A DNA stretch of 64,000 bases, taken from positions 50,587,357 to 50,651,356 of the forward strand of contig NC_086029.1 of the NCBI RefSeq assembly GCF_036323735.1, written 5' to 3'. This DNA comes from Rattus norvegicus (lineage: Eukaryota; Chordata; Mammalia; Rodentia; Muridae). Positions within the stretch are counted from its first letter, which is position 1. The number at the start of each line of letters is the position of its first letter. The notes beneath the pieces were generated by a model. It did not search any database. It was given only the letters and a program-made list of their open reading frames with translations, and had not been told where the DNA came from. Shown here one piece after another: positions 32,649 to 43,545 of the stretch. A program made the translations under genes and the position numbers.

Positions 32649-33799
32649 TGAACAGACATGGGTCACATAGGACATCAGTGAAAGGATGGAAAAAGCCCTA
32701 GAAACCTCAACTTAGTGTTGGTACCAAGATGAGCTGAGGAAAAATTAAACAGGCCTTCAAACATCGGCTGCTGTTACTTTGAGAGGAGAAAGGGGAACAG
32801 GAAGGATTAGGGGGTGACAATAGCTAATGAGACTGATGTGACACCTACATGTGAGGGGATTCAAAGCAAGACAATGCAAAGGTATATGTGAGCACACACA
32901 CATACACAGGAGTACCCTGAAAGCTACTTTCTTTCCACGAAACCACCCTGGACACTGGAGAATGGGTTTGACTCTGGCATGAAAGGTGTTCTTAGTGGCC
33001 AAGAAAGGGCTGTAGTCCTATCTTCAGCTGGAAAAAGTCCAACACAGGGTCCAAAACTTAGCCCAGAGGGCCAGCCAGTGTTACATACAAACTTCAGGCA
33101 AGCTACAGAGGGAAGGTCCACTGGATCCAATCTTGAGTGGTCCAGGGAACTTGGTTTCTTTTCACTAGTGTGCAGTTCTAAGGCCTGAACAGGTCAAATG
33201 CTCTCTGAGGGTGGCTGACTCCACTCCTTGGAGCTGGCAGCCCAGGAGGTAACCATGTGCCTTCTTGGTAGCCTCCTGGATGTTCTGATGACTGACCAGA
33301 CAGAAGTACAGGAGAAAATTGAGTGGCGAGCCTTTACGGTGTGCCTTAAACTGGTTCTAGGGAATGGGATGGGGGACCTGCTAAGGCCACAGAACAGAAT
33401 CAAGCACACAGCAGTGTACCTGTTTGTCCCTGGGTCCAGAGCCCCTTTTCAATAGGTAACATGAAATAGTGCATACCAACAGGCTTCGGGTTGGAAAACT
33501 CTGCCTGGCTGTAGGCTGATCTCCGTGTTTACAGCATACTCAAGGCTGACAAGGCCAAGCTGGGAGGGTTGGGAAGGTAGATTAATACATTCACAACATG
33601 TTATTTTTCAACTTCCTGTGATTTCAATGGGACATGTTCTCATGGTAAGGCAGGAGCATGTGTGATTGTGTACATGTTACACGGACACATCTTCTATTGG
33701 TCCTGTTTTTCCAGAAGGTCCCCAGTGAACATGGATCTTGAAGGTTTTGTTTTGCTTGAACCATAATCTCTAGATCCAATAGAACCCCCTTTCCCCTAG

Positions 33800-33915
33800 A
33801 TTTCCTAGACTCACTTGTATCTGGGATAGGAGGCTGGTTTTAGTGTATCCCAGGCTGGCTTCTAACACTCGGTGTGACCTTCAAGTTCTGATTTTGCCTC
33901 TCTCTCCTGAATGCT
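33800..33915 (-). mobile_element. B1-class SINE fragment (minus)
   Basis: ATCCCAGGCTGGCTTCTAAC and CTCTCTCCTGAATGCTTATT resemble a decayed reverse-complement B1. Confidence 0.45.
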
Positions 33916-34019
33916 TATTTTATAGGGAGCCCCTACTTCTCCAGAACAGTTAATTTCTTTGCAGCCCGTTTTGTAGTTGTTTTTCCTTTAAATTGGAAAT
34001 CAGTTTCTAAGCTCCAGTA

Positions 34020-34552
34020 AGGAAGCTTGTGGTGCGGTGGTGGCGGCAGCTGCCGCTGCAGTACATCCTGTACACAATGCAGAGGCTATCATTCTCAGCC
34101 CTCTAGACCATCTGCCAGAAAGCTGCCGAAAAGTAAGCTGTAGGCAGTCCTTTGAGGCTGACCACGGTGGTCAGCGTCATCAGAACCTGTGAGCAAGGTG
34201 GGAGTCGCTTCGGCTCAGCAAGAGAAGGTGCGCTGTTCCTCCCCAAACCTGCTGCTGTTCCAGGGAGGCGGTCCCTGCCTGCTCCAGCGTGAGTCACCCT
34301 GCTGTGTTCTGAACGCAGCAGCTCTGCCAGCGGGGTCCTTCTTATCAATGCTCAGATCACACACCGGCAGCCAAGACTTTTCTCCTTAAGCCCTCTGTTT
34401 GGAAAAGAGTGCTCTCAGGGTTCTGTTTCTCACACTCGCCCCAGATAGCTCTGCCAGTCTCCAGGTCGTCCCCACCTGCCACCTGCCGGCTGTTCTGGGA
34501 ACCGCAACCTGGCTGCTTGGCCCTTTGCACCTAATGAACTTACCAATTTCCG
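34020..34552. other. GC-rich intergenic patch, unassigned
   Basis: It is distinctly richer in G+C and CpG than its flanks. It includes a 14-bp perfect palindrome (GCGGCAGCTGCCGC, 34043-34056) and an AP-1 consensus TGAGTCA near 34291. No repeat family, splice structure or coding frame was recognised. It may be a regulatory element or a decayed insertion. Confidence 0.4.
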
Positions 34553-34603
34553 GCCAGAGTCTTAAGTCACACACACACACACACACACAGCCAGAGTCTT
34601 AAG

Positions 34604-34679
<76 letters not shown>

Positions 34680-34725
34680 CCAGAGTCTTAAGTCACACAC
34701 ACACACACACACAAACACAGCTCCT
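34553..34725. repeat. Composite minisatellite: GCCAGAGTCTTAAGT plus (CA)n, three copies
   Basis: The 15-bp unit GCCAGAGTCTTAAGT occurs at 34553, 34590 and 34679, each followed by a CA run of different length. The periods are 37 and 89 bp. Confidence 0.95.
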
Positions 34726-35468
34726 GCAGACACAGATGTTGGTGGCCTGGACCTCTGTATTTCTCTTTTGTGCCTCAGTTACAACGCTGGAACTCTATTT
34801 GTTTTATTGAACACATGATGTACAGTTATAACTGAAAAATCTCACTTTTTGTTAGTGCGAAAGTCTCTGTAACTTTTGGGTTGGTTTAGGTCCATTAGTT
34901 TTCCTTCTTGTTTTGGGTCTCGCCTGGTCTCAGGTATGTGTGGTAATCTTTGGTTGAAATCCAGGCATCTTGGTTTTGCTCTCTTGGGTCCTGGGTATTT
35001 CCTATTGGCTCTCAAGTCCTTAAAAATACCTTACACTTGCATCTCTCCAGTCTGTCTCCTCCAGCACCTCGCTCCTTCCATGTGCCCGTTACCCCGTTAT
35101 GTGTCCCAGATACCCTCTTGTCATAAGGATTTAGCCCCTGAAAGGCCCACATTGATTTAGATTGTCACAGCCATGGTGTCAGTGTCCTTTCCAAACTTGT
35201 GTAGAAATTTTTTTGGCTTGGCAGTGGTGTAGAGGAGCAGAGCTTTTAAGAGGTGATCAGGTTAGGAGAGCTCTTGGGAACAGAATGCCATGATAGTTGA
35301 GTGAATTTGTTATACCAGGATCTCACCCCAGCCTGTGATGCTGGGTGCTATGGAACACCCAGAGGCCCTTAGCAGAAGTGGCCCAGTGGCCCAGTGGCCC
35401 ATCCATTCTGGGTTGTGATCCCTATAAACTGTTATTTTTGTTTGTTTGTATTTAAATTTTCATTTTGA

Positions 35469-35526
<58 letters not shown>

Positions 35527-35527
35527 T
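35469..35527. repeat. (TC)n(TG)n microsatellite
   Basis: About twenty TC units followed by about ten TG units. Confidence 0.95.
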
Positions 35528-35660
35528 ACATGCATGCCAGAGGCACCTGTGTGGAGGTTAGAAGAAATTGACCTCTCAGGAGTCAATTTCTAACTCAGGT
35601 TATCTGGCTTACAAGGCACACTGAGCTCTCTTGTCAGACTAACTACTTATACCCAATCTA
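35525..35660 (-). mobile_element. B3/B4-type SINE fragment (minus)
   Basis: Follows the TG tract with CATGCATGCCAGAGGCACCT, GTGTGGAGGTTAGAAGAAAT and a decayed tail. Reverse-complement B3/B4 order. Confidence 0.5.
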
Positions 35661-36079
35661 CGGTATTGTTATAGCCCCCAGGAAGTAGATGAAGCCAAAC
35701 AGGATCCTGGCTAACTACAGCTGCAAAACCCTATTAGCAAAGGGATCACACCCAGAGGGATAGGGTTGGGTTGGACACATCTCTAGGGGAATAGAGCTAT
35801 TGCAGCCTTAGCACCAAGCTCGCCTCTCCTTTGTTGGTAGTTCATTAGGCTTCTCATCAGTGTGTAGCTTAGAAGGAGGGCCCAGATGTCTACTTTGATG
35901 CTGAATTCTCACCACTTCACATAAGCTTGCCCTTATGTGAAGACCCAAGAAATAGGAGATCTTTATGTCTAGAAAGGTTCTGTCTCAATAATCCCCTGAC
36001 TTTCCTCAAAAATACAATTATACATCTGTTGGCACAGCTTTTGTCTCTATTTACGATCTTTCCAATTAATTTTTTTTAC

Positions 36080-36550
36080 TAGAGAGTTGTATACTTATGC
36101 ATATGTTTGATGTGTATGTAAGTAAGGGTGTTTTTCATGCCACAACATGTGGAAGTCAGGGACAACTTTAGCAAGTCGGTTCTCTCTTTCCACCATGCTT
36201 TTGAGGCAGGGTCTTTTTGTTGTCTCTGCTGATGCAATATGTGCTCCAGCCCTTAAGCTTCTGGAAGATCCTCCTGTCTCCACTGTTTGAACTTTTACAC
36301 ACACACTCACACACACACACACACACACAAACACACACACTATATACCATATATTATATATACTTATTATATATGTACATATTTATTAAATATATTTTTA
36401 ATTATGTATATTTGGGGTTGCCTGAGAATGCAGGTGCCTTTGGACGCCAAAGACATTGAATTCTCCTGGAGCTAGGATTCCAGGGGGTGTGGACCACCTA
36501 ATTTCTGTGCTGGGAACTAAACTTAGTCTGTTGAGTGTATGCTACATCTG
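36080..36550 (-). mobile_element. B4 and B3-type SINE remnants (minus) split by CA/TA repeats
   Basis: ATGTGGAAGTCAGGGACAAC, GAGGCAGGGTCTTTTTGTTG and GAAGATCCTCCTGTCTCCAC give a B4-like body up to about 36295. A (CA)n and TA-rich tract covers about 36296-36410. ATTTGGGGTTGCCTGAGAAT and onward is a B3-like piece. Confidence 0.5.
36297..36340. repeat. (CA)n microsatellite
   Basis: CA units with single CTC and AAA interruptions, followed by TATATA-rich sequence. Confidence 0.95.
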
Positions 36551-37455
36551 GTTACTTAGTTGTTTAATATTAAACCCATTCCCCACTTCTTTCCCTATGC
36601 TGACCACTTACTTCTGTCCATAAGCAGTGGTGAGGGTTTTTTTTTATTTTAAAACTCATTGTTGTGGTTGGAGAGGTGGTTCACTAGCTAAAAGCACTTA
36701 TACAGTGTGTATATATCCACACATGCAAACACTAGAGGCCAGCAAAAACACAACCAGCTTTCCTTTTTCAACAAATATACTATCCCATTCTATTTATTAA
36801 AAAAAGAGTTAAAGGCCAGATTGAACTTTCCTTAAGAAAGAGAGGTGGGTGGGGAGAGAGAGGAAAAAAGGGAGGGAAGGGAGAGAGAAGAAGACAGAAA
36901 GAATAATTTTATGTTGTAGCCCTTAAACACAACATGATAGTTTTTATTTAAAAAAATAACAATTCATTCAAAATAAAGAACAAAAATAAAGAATAAAAAA
37001 ATCATGCAAAAAGCCAAAAGAACTATATTTGGGAGGGAAAAACAAATTTAAAAAAATTGAAAAAGAAGTGGTTACGAAGCCAAAGTCGGCCTAGTGTTTA
37101 TAACTTGGTAAAATGAACCTCTCAGAATCAGGGCTTTGGGCTGCCTCCACCTGCTGGTGTTCTGACTCAGGAGCAGAATGCCTGTGTATGTGTGTGGTGC
37201 AGTCACTCCCTCTGTCCTTATAGATGGCCCCAGAAGTACCTGCTTACCTATACCCTGTGACAGCTGCTGGGATCAAATGAAAGGGATCTTAATGAAAATA
37301 ATCTTTAGATGGTATTTCCTCACGCCTGTTCTTTTTGACTTTCACCTCATTAGTAACCTAGAGATTAAACAAAGTACAGCATGTACTTTGTAAATGTAAA
37401 TGGTCATTGTTAACTTGCCAAAAGCAAAGTTAGTCTCCATCATTAAAAATGTGAC

Positions 37456-37680
37456 TTGGGGCTGGAGAGATGGCTCAGCAGTTCAGAACACCAGCTGCTC
37501 TGCCAGAGGTCCTGAGTTCAATTCCCAGCAACCACATGGTGGCTCACAACCATTTGTATTGGGATCTGATGATCTGATGCCTTCTTTTAGCATAAAAGTA
37601 TACATGCAGATAGAACACATGAATGCATGCATGAATTAATGAATGAATGAAAGACAGAAAGAAAAATGACAGAAAGTTTA
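37456..37680 (+). mobile_element. B2 SINE
   Basis: GGGGCTGGAGAGATGGCTCA, GCAACCACATGGTGGCTCAC and a tail with ATGAATGAATGAAAGACAGA. Near-consensus head, with the tail expanded into an AATG simple repeat. Confidence 0.9.
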
Positions 37681-37687
37681 AGAAAAA

Positions 37688-37835
37688 TGTGGCGCCCAGG
37701 AATGGGAGCTACATTTCTTTAATCCCAGCACTCTCAGGATGCAGAGGCTGGTGAAACTCTGTTGAGTTTGAGGCCAGTCTGTTGAGTTTCACAACAGCAA
37801 GGACTATGTAGAGAAGCCCTGTTCTCAAAAATAAT
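37688..37835 (+). mobile_element. B1 SINE
   Basis: CTTTAATCCCAGCACTCTCA then GAGTTTGAGGCCAGTCTGTT and TATGTAGAGAAGCCCTGTTC. Confidence 0.7.
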
Positions 37836-37909
37836 GTGGCTCTAGTATAAATCTATCCAGCAGAAAGCAGAACATCAAGATATGACGGTCAAATACAAAC
37901 CAAAGTTTT

Positions 37910-38015
37910 GAAACATCTCACTGTATTGCCCAGGCCTGCCTGAAACCCTTCTGCCTCAGCGTCTTCTGTGCTAAGGATTGCAGGTATAAGCCACTGTGCT
38001 TGGCTTTGTTTCTTT
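37910..38015 (-). mobile_element. B1/proto-B1 fragment (minus)
   Basis: GCCCAGGCCTGCCTGAAACC, GCTAAGGATTGCAGGTATAA and GCCACTGTGCTTGGC match a decayed 7SL-derived monomer. Confidence 0.55.
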
Positions 38016-38374
38016 TGTTTCCTTTAATCTAAAACTTTACCCTTAAACTACTTTCCTTCATTTCCTGTACTTTCTTCATGCTCTGGTCTTGTGCACATGG
38101 GTCAAGTGTAGAGCATGTGCACATGGGTAGATGTGTGCAGTTTTGCCTGTGTGTTTGTATGTGTGCACACAGGAATGTGCAAAAGATGCTTCACACCAAG
38201 CCTCAGAGGGGCAGTGTAAGGCGAATGAAACATTCTAGCGTGATTTTCCTCTTTCTCCCCACCACGTTTATCATCTGGAATACTGTCAATATATGCACCT
38301 ATCTGTCTGGTGTGGATTTATTATGATGGACAGCTCAACATGACTATTAACCAATTTTTGAAAATTAACATCTA

Positions 38375-38570
38375 AGTGGCTGGCTCGGGAGTTAAGAGCA
38401 CTTGTTGCTCCTATAGAAGACTCAAGTTCAATTCTCAGCACCCATATTGTGGTTCCAAGGGTTAAATAGTCTCTTCTGGTCTCTTCAAGCACCCAGGCAT
38501 GCACGCAAGGCATAGACAGACATACAGACAAGCAAAACCTATGCATATATATAAAATAAAATAAATATTT
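38375..38570 (+). mobile_element. B2/B3-type SINE, diverged
   Basis: GGAGTTAAGAGCACTTGTTG, AGACTCAAGTTCAATTCTCA and TATATATAAAATAAAATAAA. Confidence 0.65.
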
Positions 38571-39229
38571 TCCAAAACATTAACACTTAACAAAACTAAA
38601 GTCCATACCTATATTTGGTAAACCTTTTAAATATGTACATGATGAAAACATTAATTTGCCCCATTTTTGGTACATTTGTAAAGATATACATCCCTTCTGT
38701 GGGAATAATCTTTGTCTGCAACTAGCCAGTATATGCGCACGGTTCTGAAAATGCACAACAGGGAGGAGCCTGCATGTGAAGCAGGCCGGAGAATTCTGGC
38801 TGGGTAAATATTGACATGGCTGGTGCCTGCAGGGACGAACACATCCTCCAGATGGGACACACCCCAGGTGTCCACTACAGGTGGCTGGCGGGTGTAAGCC
38901 CTACGTGGGATGCGTTGAGTCTGTTACACTAAAAGCCACCCAGCTACTCTTTGGAACTTGGGCTAAGTATAGGACACTTATTGTGAAGACTCATAGCAGT
39001 GCCAACAATAAACACTTCCCAACTCTAAAAATAGACACAGTAACTTTTTCTTCGGCTCTTGATGCTCAGCTAGAACAAATGTCACCCCAAGAGCCACTGG
39101 CTTTGCCGCCTAGGGGACAGCTGGGGGCCTGACTAGAAAGAGACCTGCAGAGAGCCCAAAGCAAGATGAGGTGTTTTGTCTCAGGAGTTTGAATCTTTAC
39201 TTTGTAAAGAAAAAAAGAAAAGCCTGCGT

Positions 39230-39365
39230 GGCTTTGTTCTGTTCTGTTTTTAATTTTATCTTCTATACGGAGATTCAGGTTAGCCTTGTAGTTGGGACAA
39301 TCCTCCTGCCTCAGTCTCTCCAGTGCTGAGACTATAGGTATGCACCACCGTGCCTGCTTGTTTTT
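39230..39365 (-). mobile_element. B1 SINE (minus)
   Basis: CAATCCTCCTGCCTCAGTCT, CCAGTGCTGAGACTATAGGT and ATGCACCACCGTGCCTGCTT give the reverse-complement B1 order. Confidence 0.65.
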
Positions 39366-39832
39366 TCTCAGCAGTGAGTACCAATGCTCCTGGACTTTCC
39401 TATGGTTGTACTTTTGGTTTTGAAGGTGGGCTGTTTTGTCGCTCTTCTTTTCAACTTTGGTAGAGTACAATCTACCAAACACAATGCTTCGTTAGCGTAG
39501 CTGGTTAAATAACTGTAGAGTAGCCAGTCTTCTTATATCTCTGCAAAGCAGTGTGTATTTATGGGAAAGACACATGAGACTCATTCCCAATTCTATCTTG
39601 GCTTTCCACCCAGACCTACTGGTGTTTCCAGCATGAAATTAATTTTGTCAGTATGCTGTGGTTAGGTAAAAGAGTTTTTAAAATTTTAATATACATTCCA
39701 TTGACAATCTCTGTAAGATAAAAATATGTAAGAATGATGCCCACAGATTCAGTGAGGGTCCAACAGATAGGATCAAGAATCCAAGAATAACCCAGAAAAC
39801 AAAACTTTCTGAAAATAAACATCCCCTTTCGT

Positions 39833-39833
<1 letters not shown>

Positions 39834-39891
<58 letters not shown>
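39834..39891. repeat. (CA)n microsatellite, long
   Basis: About 29 uninterrupted CA units; a likely polymorphic marker. Confidence 0.95.
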
Positions 39892-39896
<5 letters not shown>

Positions 39897-40217
39897 AGAG
39901 AAGGGGAGGAGAGAATAAAACACGTTCTCTTACTCCCACCACCTGTGAGGGTTTTGCAAGTTTGCAAGCATACATTATAGGCTAGGAGCCAACACACATA
40001 GCTCAATCTTGTGATGTTCTCACACGTCTGCCTCTCTGTAGAAACAGAACCCAAGGCTACACTGCCTGTGCTAATTCAACATAGACAGCAGCAACCCAAG
40101 ACTTAGTTTATGGGGCCAGAAACCTGAACTCCCCATATCCCTGCAAACTCAGGTTCCTGAGAACTGTACTGTTAGGAGACCTGGACACCTAGGTTCAATC
40201 CCTTGAATCTAATATGA

Positions 40218-40225
40218 AGAGAGAG

Positions 40226-40287
<62 letters not shown>
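40218..40287. repeat. (GA)n microsatellite
   Basis: About 30 GA units with A-rich interruptions at the left end. Confidence 0.95.
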
Positions 40288-40288
<1 letters not shown>

Positions 40289-40369
40289 CAACTCTCAAAG
40301 GTCTTTTGATCTTTCTGTCATGTGTCAAATGTTTCTGAAGAGAGTGCTGACTTTTTTATTTTAAATTTT

Positions 40370-40556
40370 TCTTTTTTAAAAAAGATTTATTTTATGTATA
40401 TATGAGTACACTGTAGCTGTCTTCAGACACACCAGAAGAGGGCATCAGATCCCATTACAGATGGTTGTGAGCCACCATATGGTTGCTGGGAATTGAACTC
40501 AGGACCTCTGGAAGAGCAGTCAGTGCTCTTAACCTCTGAGCCATCACTCCCCTTAG
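40370..40556 (-). mobile_element. B2 SINE (minus)
   Basis: AAAAAGATTTATTTTATGTA, AGACACACCAGAAGAGGGCA, GCCACCATATGGTTGCTGGG and TGCTCTTAACCTCTGAGCCA. Well preserved. Confidence 0.9.
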
Positions 40557-40579
40557 TTTAAAAAAAAAAAAAAAGATTG

Positions 40580-40810
40580 TACTTTCAGGAGTCAGAGAGA
40601 TTCTTCAGTGGCAAAGGATAATTGCTCTTGCAGGGGATCAGGGTTTGGTTCCTAGCGTATACACAGTGGCTCACAGCTTGCAACTTCAATTCCAGAGAAT
40701 CCATTGCCCTCCAGGGGCACCAATAGCAGGTGCAGAACACAGATATGCATACAGGCAAAACACACACACATGCATACACACACGCACACACACACAAAAT
40801 TCATTAAAAG
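40580..40810 (+). mobile_element. B3-type SINE with CA-rich tail
   Basis: GATTCTTCAGTGGCAAAGGA, AGGGTTTGGTTCCTAGCGTA, then CA-rich sequence ending in AAAATTCATTAAAAG. Confidence 0.6.
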
Positions 40811-40811
40811 A

Positions 40812-40990
40812 TTTTTGTTATTTTTAATTATGTGTATTCATGCGTGTCTATATGGGTACAGGTACCTGCAGAGGCCAGAGGCGCCCCTAAAGCTGGAGGT
40901 ACGGGTGGTGCTAAGCCACTAGATGTGCGCTTGGGTTCTCTCTACGATCAGTGAGTTGGTAAACACCGCACTATCTCTTCAGTGCCTGAA
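40812..40990 (-). mobile_element. B3-type SINE (minus), diverged
   Basis: TTATGTGTATTCATGCGTGT, TGCAGAGGCCAGAGGCGCCC and CACCGCACTATCTCTTCAG. Confidence 0.55.
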
Positions 40991-41894
40991 TTGTCTCCTT
41001 GCTGTTATACCTGAGCTCTCATCATCCAATAAGTGTGTATATTTACATGTCTGTCTATGTGCCTGTACATGTGCCATTTCCTTATGTAACCTGGAACTGC
41101 CCCAAACCTGATTGTACTAGATGACCACCAAGTACAATGAATTTCTGTACATCCTATTGATAAAGATGGACCAGTCAGAACATTCTAGAAGATCCCTGTG
41201 AACTTGAGTCGAATCCAAATGAAATAGCCCTTCCAGAGAGACTATTACTAAGCCTGTGGAGAGAGCTCCCTCCCCTCGCAGCCTTCCCGATAGCATGTGA
41301 ACCCCTTACAGGTTCAGAGGGGAGAAAGTGTCTGAGAAACACTGGCTGCTGCTGAGATAGCCTAGGGGTCTAAGAAGTGAAAAGCTATTAGGTAGAAGGC
41401 TATAATCAGCTCTTCTTGATCTTGACCGTGACCAAGAACAGAGTAAGAGTGGGCACTGCCAATTATCTGGCACGAGGCTGCTTTGGTGCAGGAGTACCGT
41501 GGGAGGATTGTACATTGAAAAATCCATTCCATCCATTCCCTTCAGAACAGAATAAATCATGTCTGGGGTAGTTCAGCCATGTTTCTGTTCTTGCCTTCAA
41601 ACAATGGCCCTCAAATTACAGCCCAGGGCTATAAAATGTGATTTGTCTTGAGATGAAGGCAAAGACGGTAGGCTCAACCGTAAGTCAGTGCAGGGGTCAT
41701 GAGTTATCCACTAAGAGCTCTCACAGGAGCCTGCACTGCAGAGCAGTGTGCCAAGCCTTGGAGATGGAAGGTGACTTTGACAAATCAGTTCGAATGTTAG
41801 CTTTGACTCTACCTGAAGGCAGGTATGGAGGAGGCAGTGAATTGCACCCCAGTAGGGATGCTGGGATGTGGGGCCAGCACTACTAGTATGGCAT

Positions 41895-41945
41895 AGGAGC
41901 CAGCAAAGTTTTTTTTTTTAAATGTGTACTTCTAATGTGTGTGAA

Positions 41946-41996
<51 letters not shown>

Positions 41997-42295
41997 ATAT
42001 GTGTTTGCATGTATGTTAGGACACGGTGTGTGCATGTACATTTTGTGTGGAGACCAGAATTGAACACTGGGTGTTTCTCTCAGTTGTTTTCTATTTATTA
42101 AAACACTGACCTGGAACTCATGGATTTGACTCGCCTGGGTAGTCAGAGGGCCCCAGAAGCTCTCCTGTCTCCACTTCCGGTGGGAATTACAGGCACACAC
42201 CCTCACGCTCAGCTTTTTTACATGGGTTAAACTCAGGTCTTTATGCTTACGTGGCAAACACTTTATTGAGTGAGCTGATTCCCTGTTCCCCCATT
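41895..42295 (-). mobile_element. B4 SINE (minus) with internal (GT)n
   Basis: GTGTGGAGACCAGAATTGAA, CTGGAACTCATGGATTTGAC, GAATTACAGGCACACACCCT and AAACACTTTATTGAGTGAGC give a B4 order. A (GT)n of about 44 bp sits at its start (41945-41992). Confidence 0.7.
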
Positions 42296-42404
42296 GACAT
42301 CTGTGTTGGTATCTATTAAATGAAAAAGAAAAAGCAGATTTCTTTTAAGGTAAATATTATTCAGTGCCACATTCACAGGTTGGCTATCCCTGGAAAGATT
42401 TGTC

Positions 42405-42505
42405 TTGTTCTGCTCTGACATAGGCAGGTCTCAAGTTTTCAATGCTCCTGGACCCCCGGCCTCCTGAGTGTTGGGATCACAGCCTTGAACTTCTGCACTG
42501 GCTAC
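42405..42505 (-). mobile_element. B1-class SINE fragment (minus)
   Basis: CCTCCTGAGTGTTGGGATCA followed by CAGCCTTGAAC. Truncated at both ends. Confidence 0.4.
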
Positions 42506-42995
42506 TAGCTCTCTACGCGTCACTTTTCTCCTGAAGGGCATCCAATAGCTTAACCTGTGTAGGAGCAGAAGACCTCTTGGAATTCAGGATTTCACACAAA
42601 GTACTAATGATGAGTGACCCAGCCCCATGGGCGGGATCCACTGAGACAAGGCCATCTGTGGATAACATTGCAATATGTTAACTAACGGTTTCCCCTCCTG
42701 GTGGCTGAATCCTGTACCTTCTGTCTGTGCTTTCCAGTTGTCTTACATGGTCAGTTTAGGTCCCACTCCACCTCAGCCACAGCAGAACTGCTCAGCCGTT
42801 GATACCTTCTACACCCTTTCCCCTTGATTTGACAACCAGCAAACGTGAAGTCAATTTTCTAGGGATGGTTTTCTGAGAATAATTCCCCAATGTTTGTGCA
42901 GTTTGGGGAAGAGAGAAACTTTTTTTAAGCTCTAGGTCTTAGTATTACTGTATCATGAACTAGTTTATTCTGACTAGATCAGGTTGTATAAGAAT

Positions 42996-43252
42996 TAATA
43001 ATAGGGGCTGGAAAGATGGCTCAGCAGTTAAGAGCACCGGCTGCCCTTGAAGAGGACCCGGGTTCAGTTCCCAGAACCCGCATGTAGCACAATTTCCAGG
43101 GGATTTAGTACCCTCTTCTGTCCTCCATGGGCAATGTATGTAGACAATGTACAGACGTACGAGCTGGCAAAACACCTATACTTGTACATACACATAAAAC
43201 AAAACGGCCCACTGGTACATACACATAAAATAAAAATAAATCTTAAAAAAAA
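42996..43252 (+). mobile_element. B3 SINE
   Basis: AGGGGCTGGAAAGATGGCTC, GGTTCAGTTCCCAGAACCCG, ending in ACATAAAATAAAAATAAATC. First of three SINEs in a head-to-tail cluster. Confidence 0.8.
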
Positions 43253-43255
43253 GAA

Positions 43256-43411
43256 GTTGGGTATGGTGGCACACACCTTTAATCCCAGCACTTAGAAGGT
43301 AGAGGCTGGCAAATCTCTGAGTTTGATGCCAGCCTGGTCTACAGAATAAGTTCCAGGGCAGTCAGGATTACACAGAGAAATCTGTTTTGACAAACAAAAA
43401 ACAAAACAAAG
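43256..43411 (+). mobile_element. B1 SINE
   Basis: TTGGGTATGGTGGCACACAC, CTTTAATCCCAGCACTTAGA, GATGCCAGCCTGGTCTACAG and an A-rich tail (ACAAAAAACAAAACAAA). Confidence 0.9.
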
Positions 43412-43545
43412 CCGGGTTGGGGATTTAGCTCAGTGGTAGAGCGCTTGCCTAGGAAGCACAAGTCCCTGGGTTCGGTCCCGAGCTCCGGAAAAAAAAGAAC
43501 CGGAAAAAAAAAAAAAACAAAGCAAACAACAACAACAACAAAAAG
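43412..43545 (+). mobile_element. ID element SINE
   Basis: GGTTGGGGATTTAGCTCAGT, GGTAGAGCGCTTGCCTAGGA and GGGTTCGGTCCC, followed by a poly(A) and AAC-rich tail. It carries intact A-box and B-box-like tRNA promoter segments. It sits directly on the tail of the B1. Confidence 0.9.

Larger units (their letters stand above)
26968..34000. other. Intergenic region upstream of Ripk4
   Basis: No gene is supported. It holds the TTGGGG array, an L2/MIR-type fragment, TG and CA microsatellites, a B2, a B4, several B1 copies and a GCAG/GACA tract. The region 28.5-29.7 kb looks unique but has no exon-like structure I could defend. Confidence 0.65.
34730..41890. other. Intergenic region between Ripk4 and Prdm15, central part
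   Basis: Dominated by B1/B2/B3/B4 copies and simple repeats. The remaining unique segments (about 34.7-35.4, 37.05-37.4 and 38.6-39.2 kb) show no defensible exon or RNA gene. Confidence 0.6.

Noticed and set aside
34567..34720. Candidate CRISPR-like spaced repeat (15-bp word with spacers)
   Set aside because: The spacers are CA dinucleotides of varying length and the host is a mammal; it is a composite minisatellite.
39616..40054. Val/Cys-rich frames over the CA repeat
   Set aside because: Translation of a dinucleotide microsatellite in several frames.
43412..43490. Candidate tRNA gene (A-box/B-box-like sequence)
   Set aside because: It is an ID SINE derived from a tRNA: the sequence matches the ID consensus and has an A-rich tail, not a cloverleaf-constrained gene.
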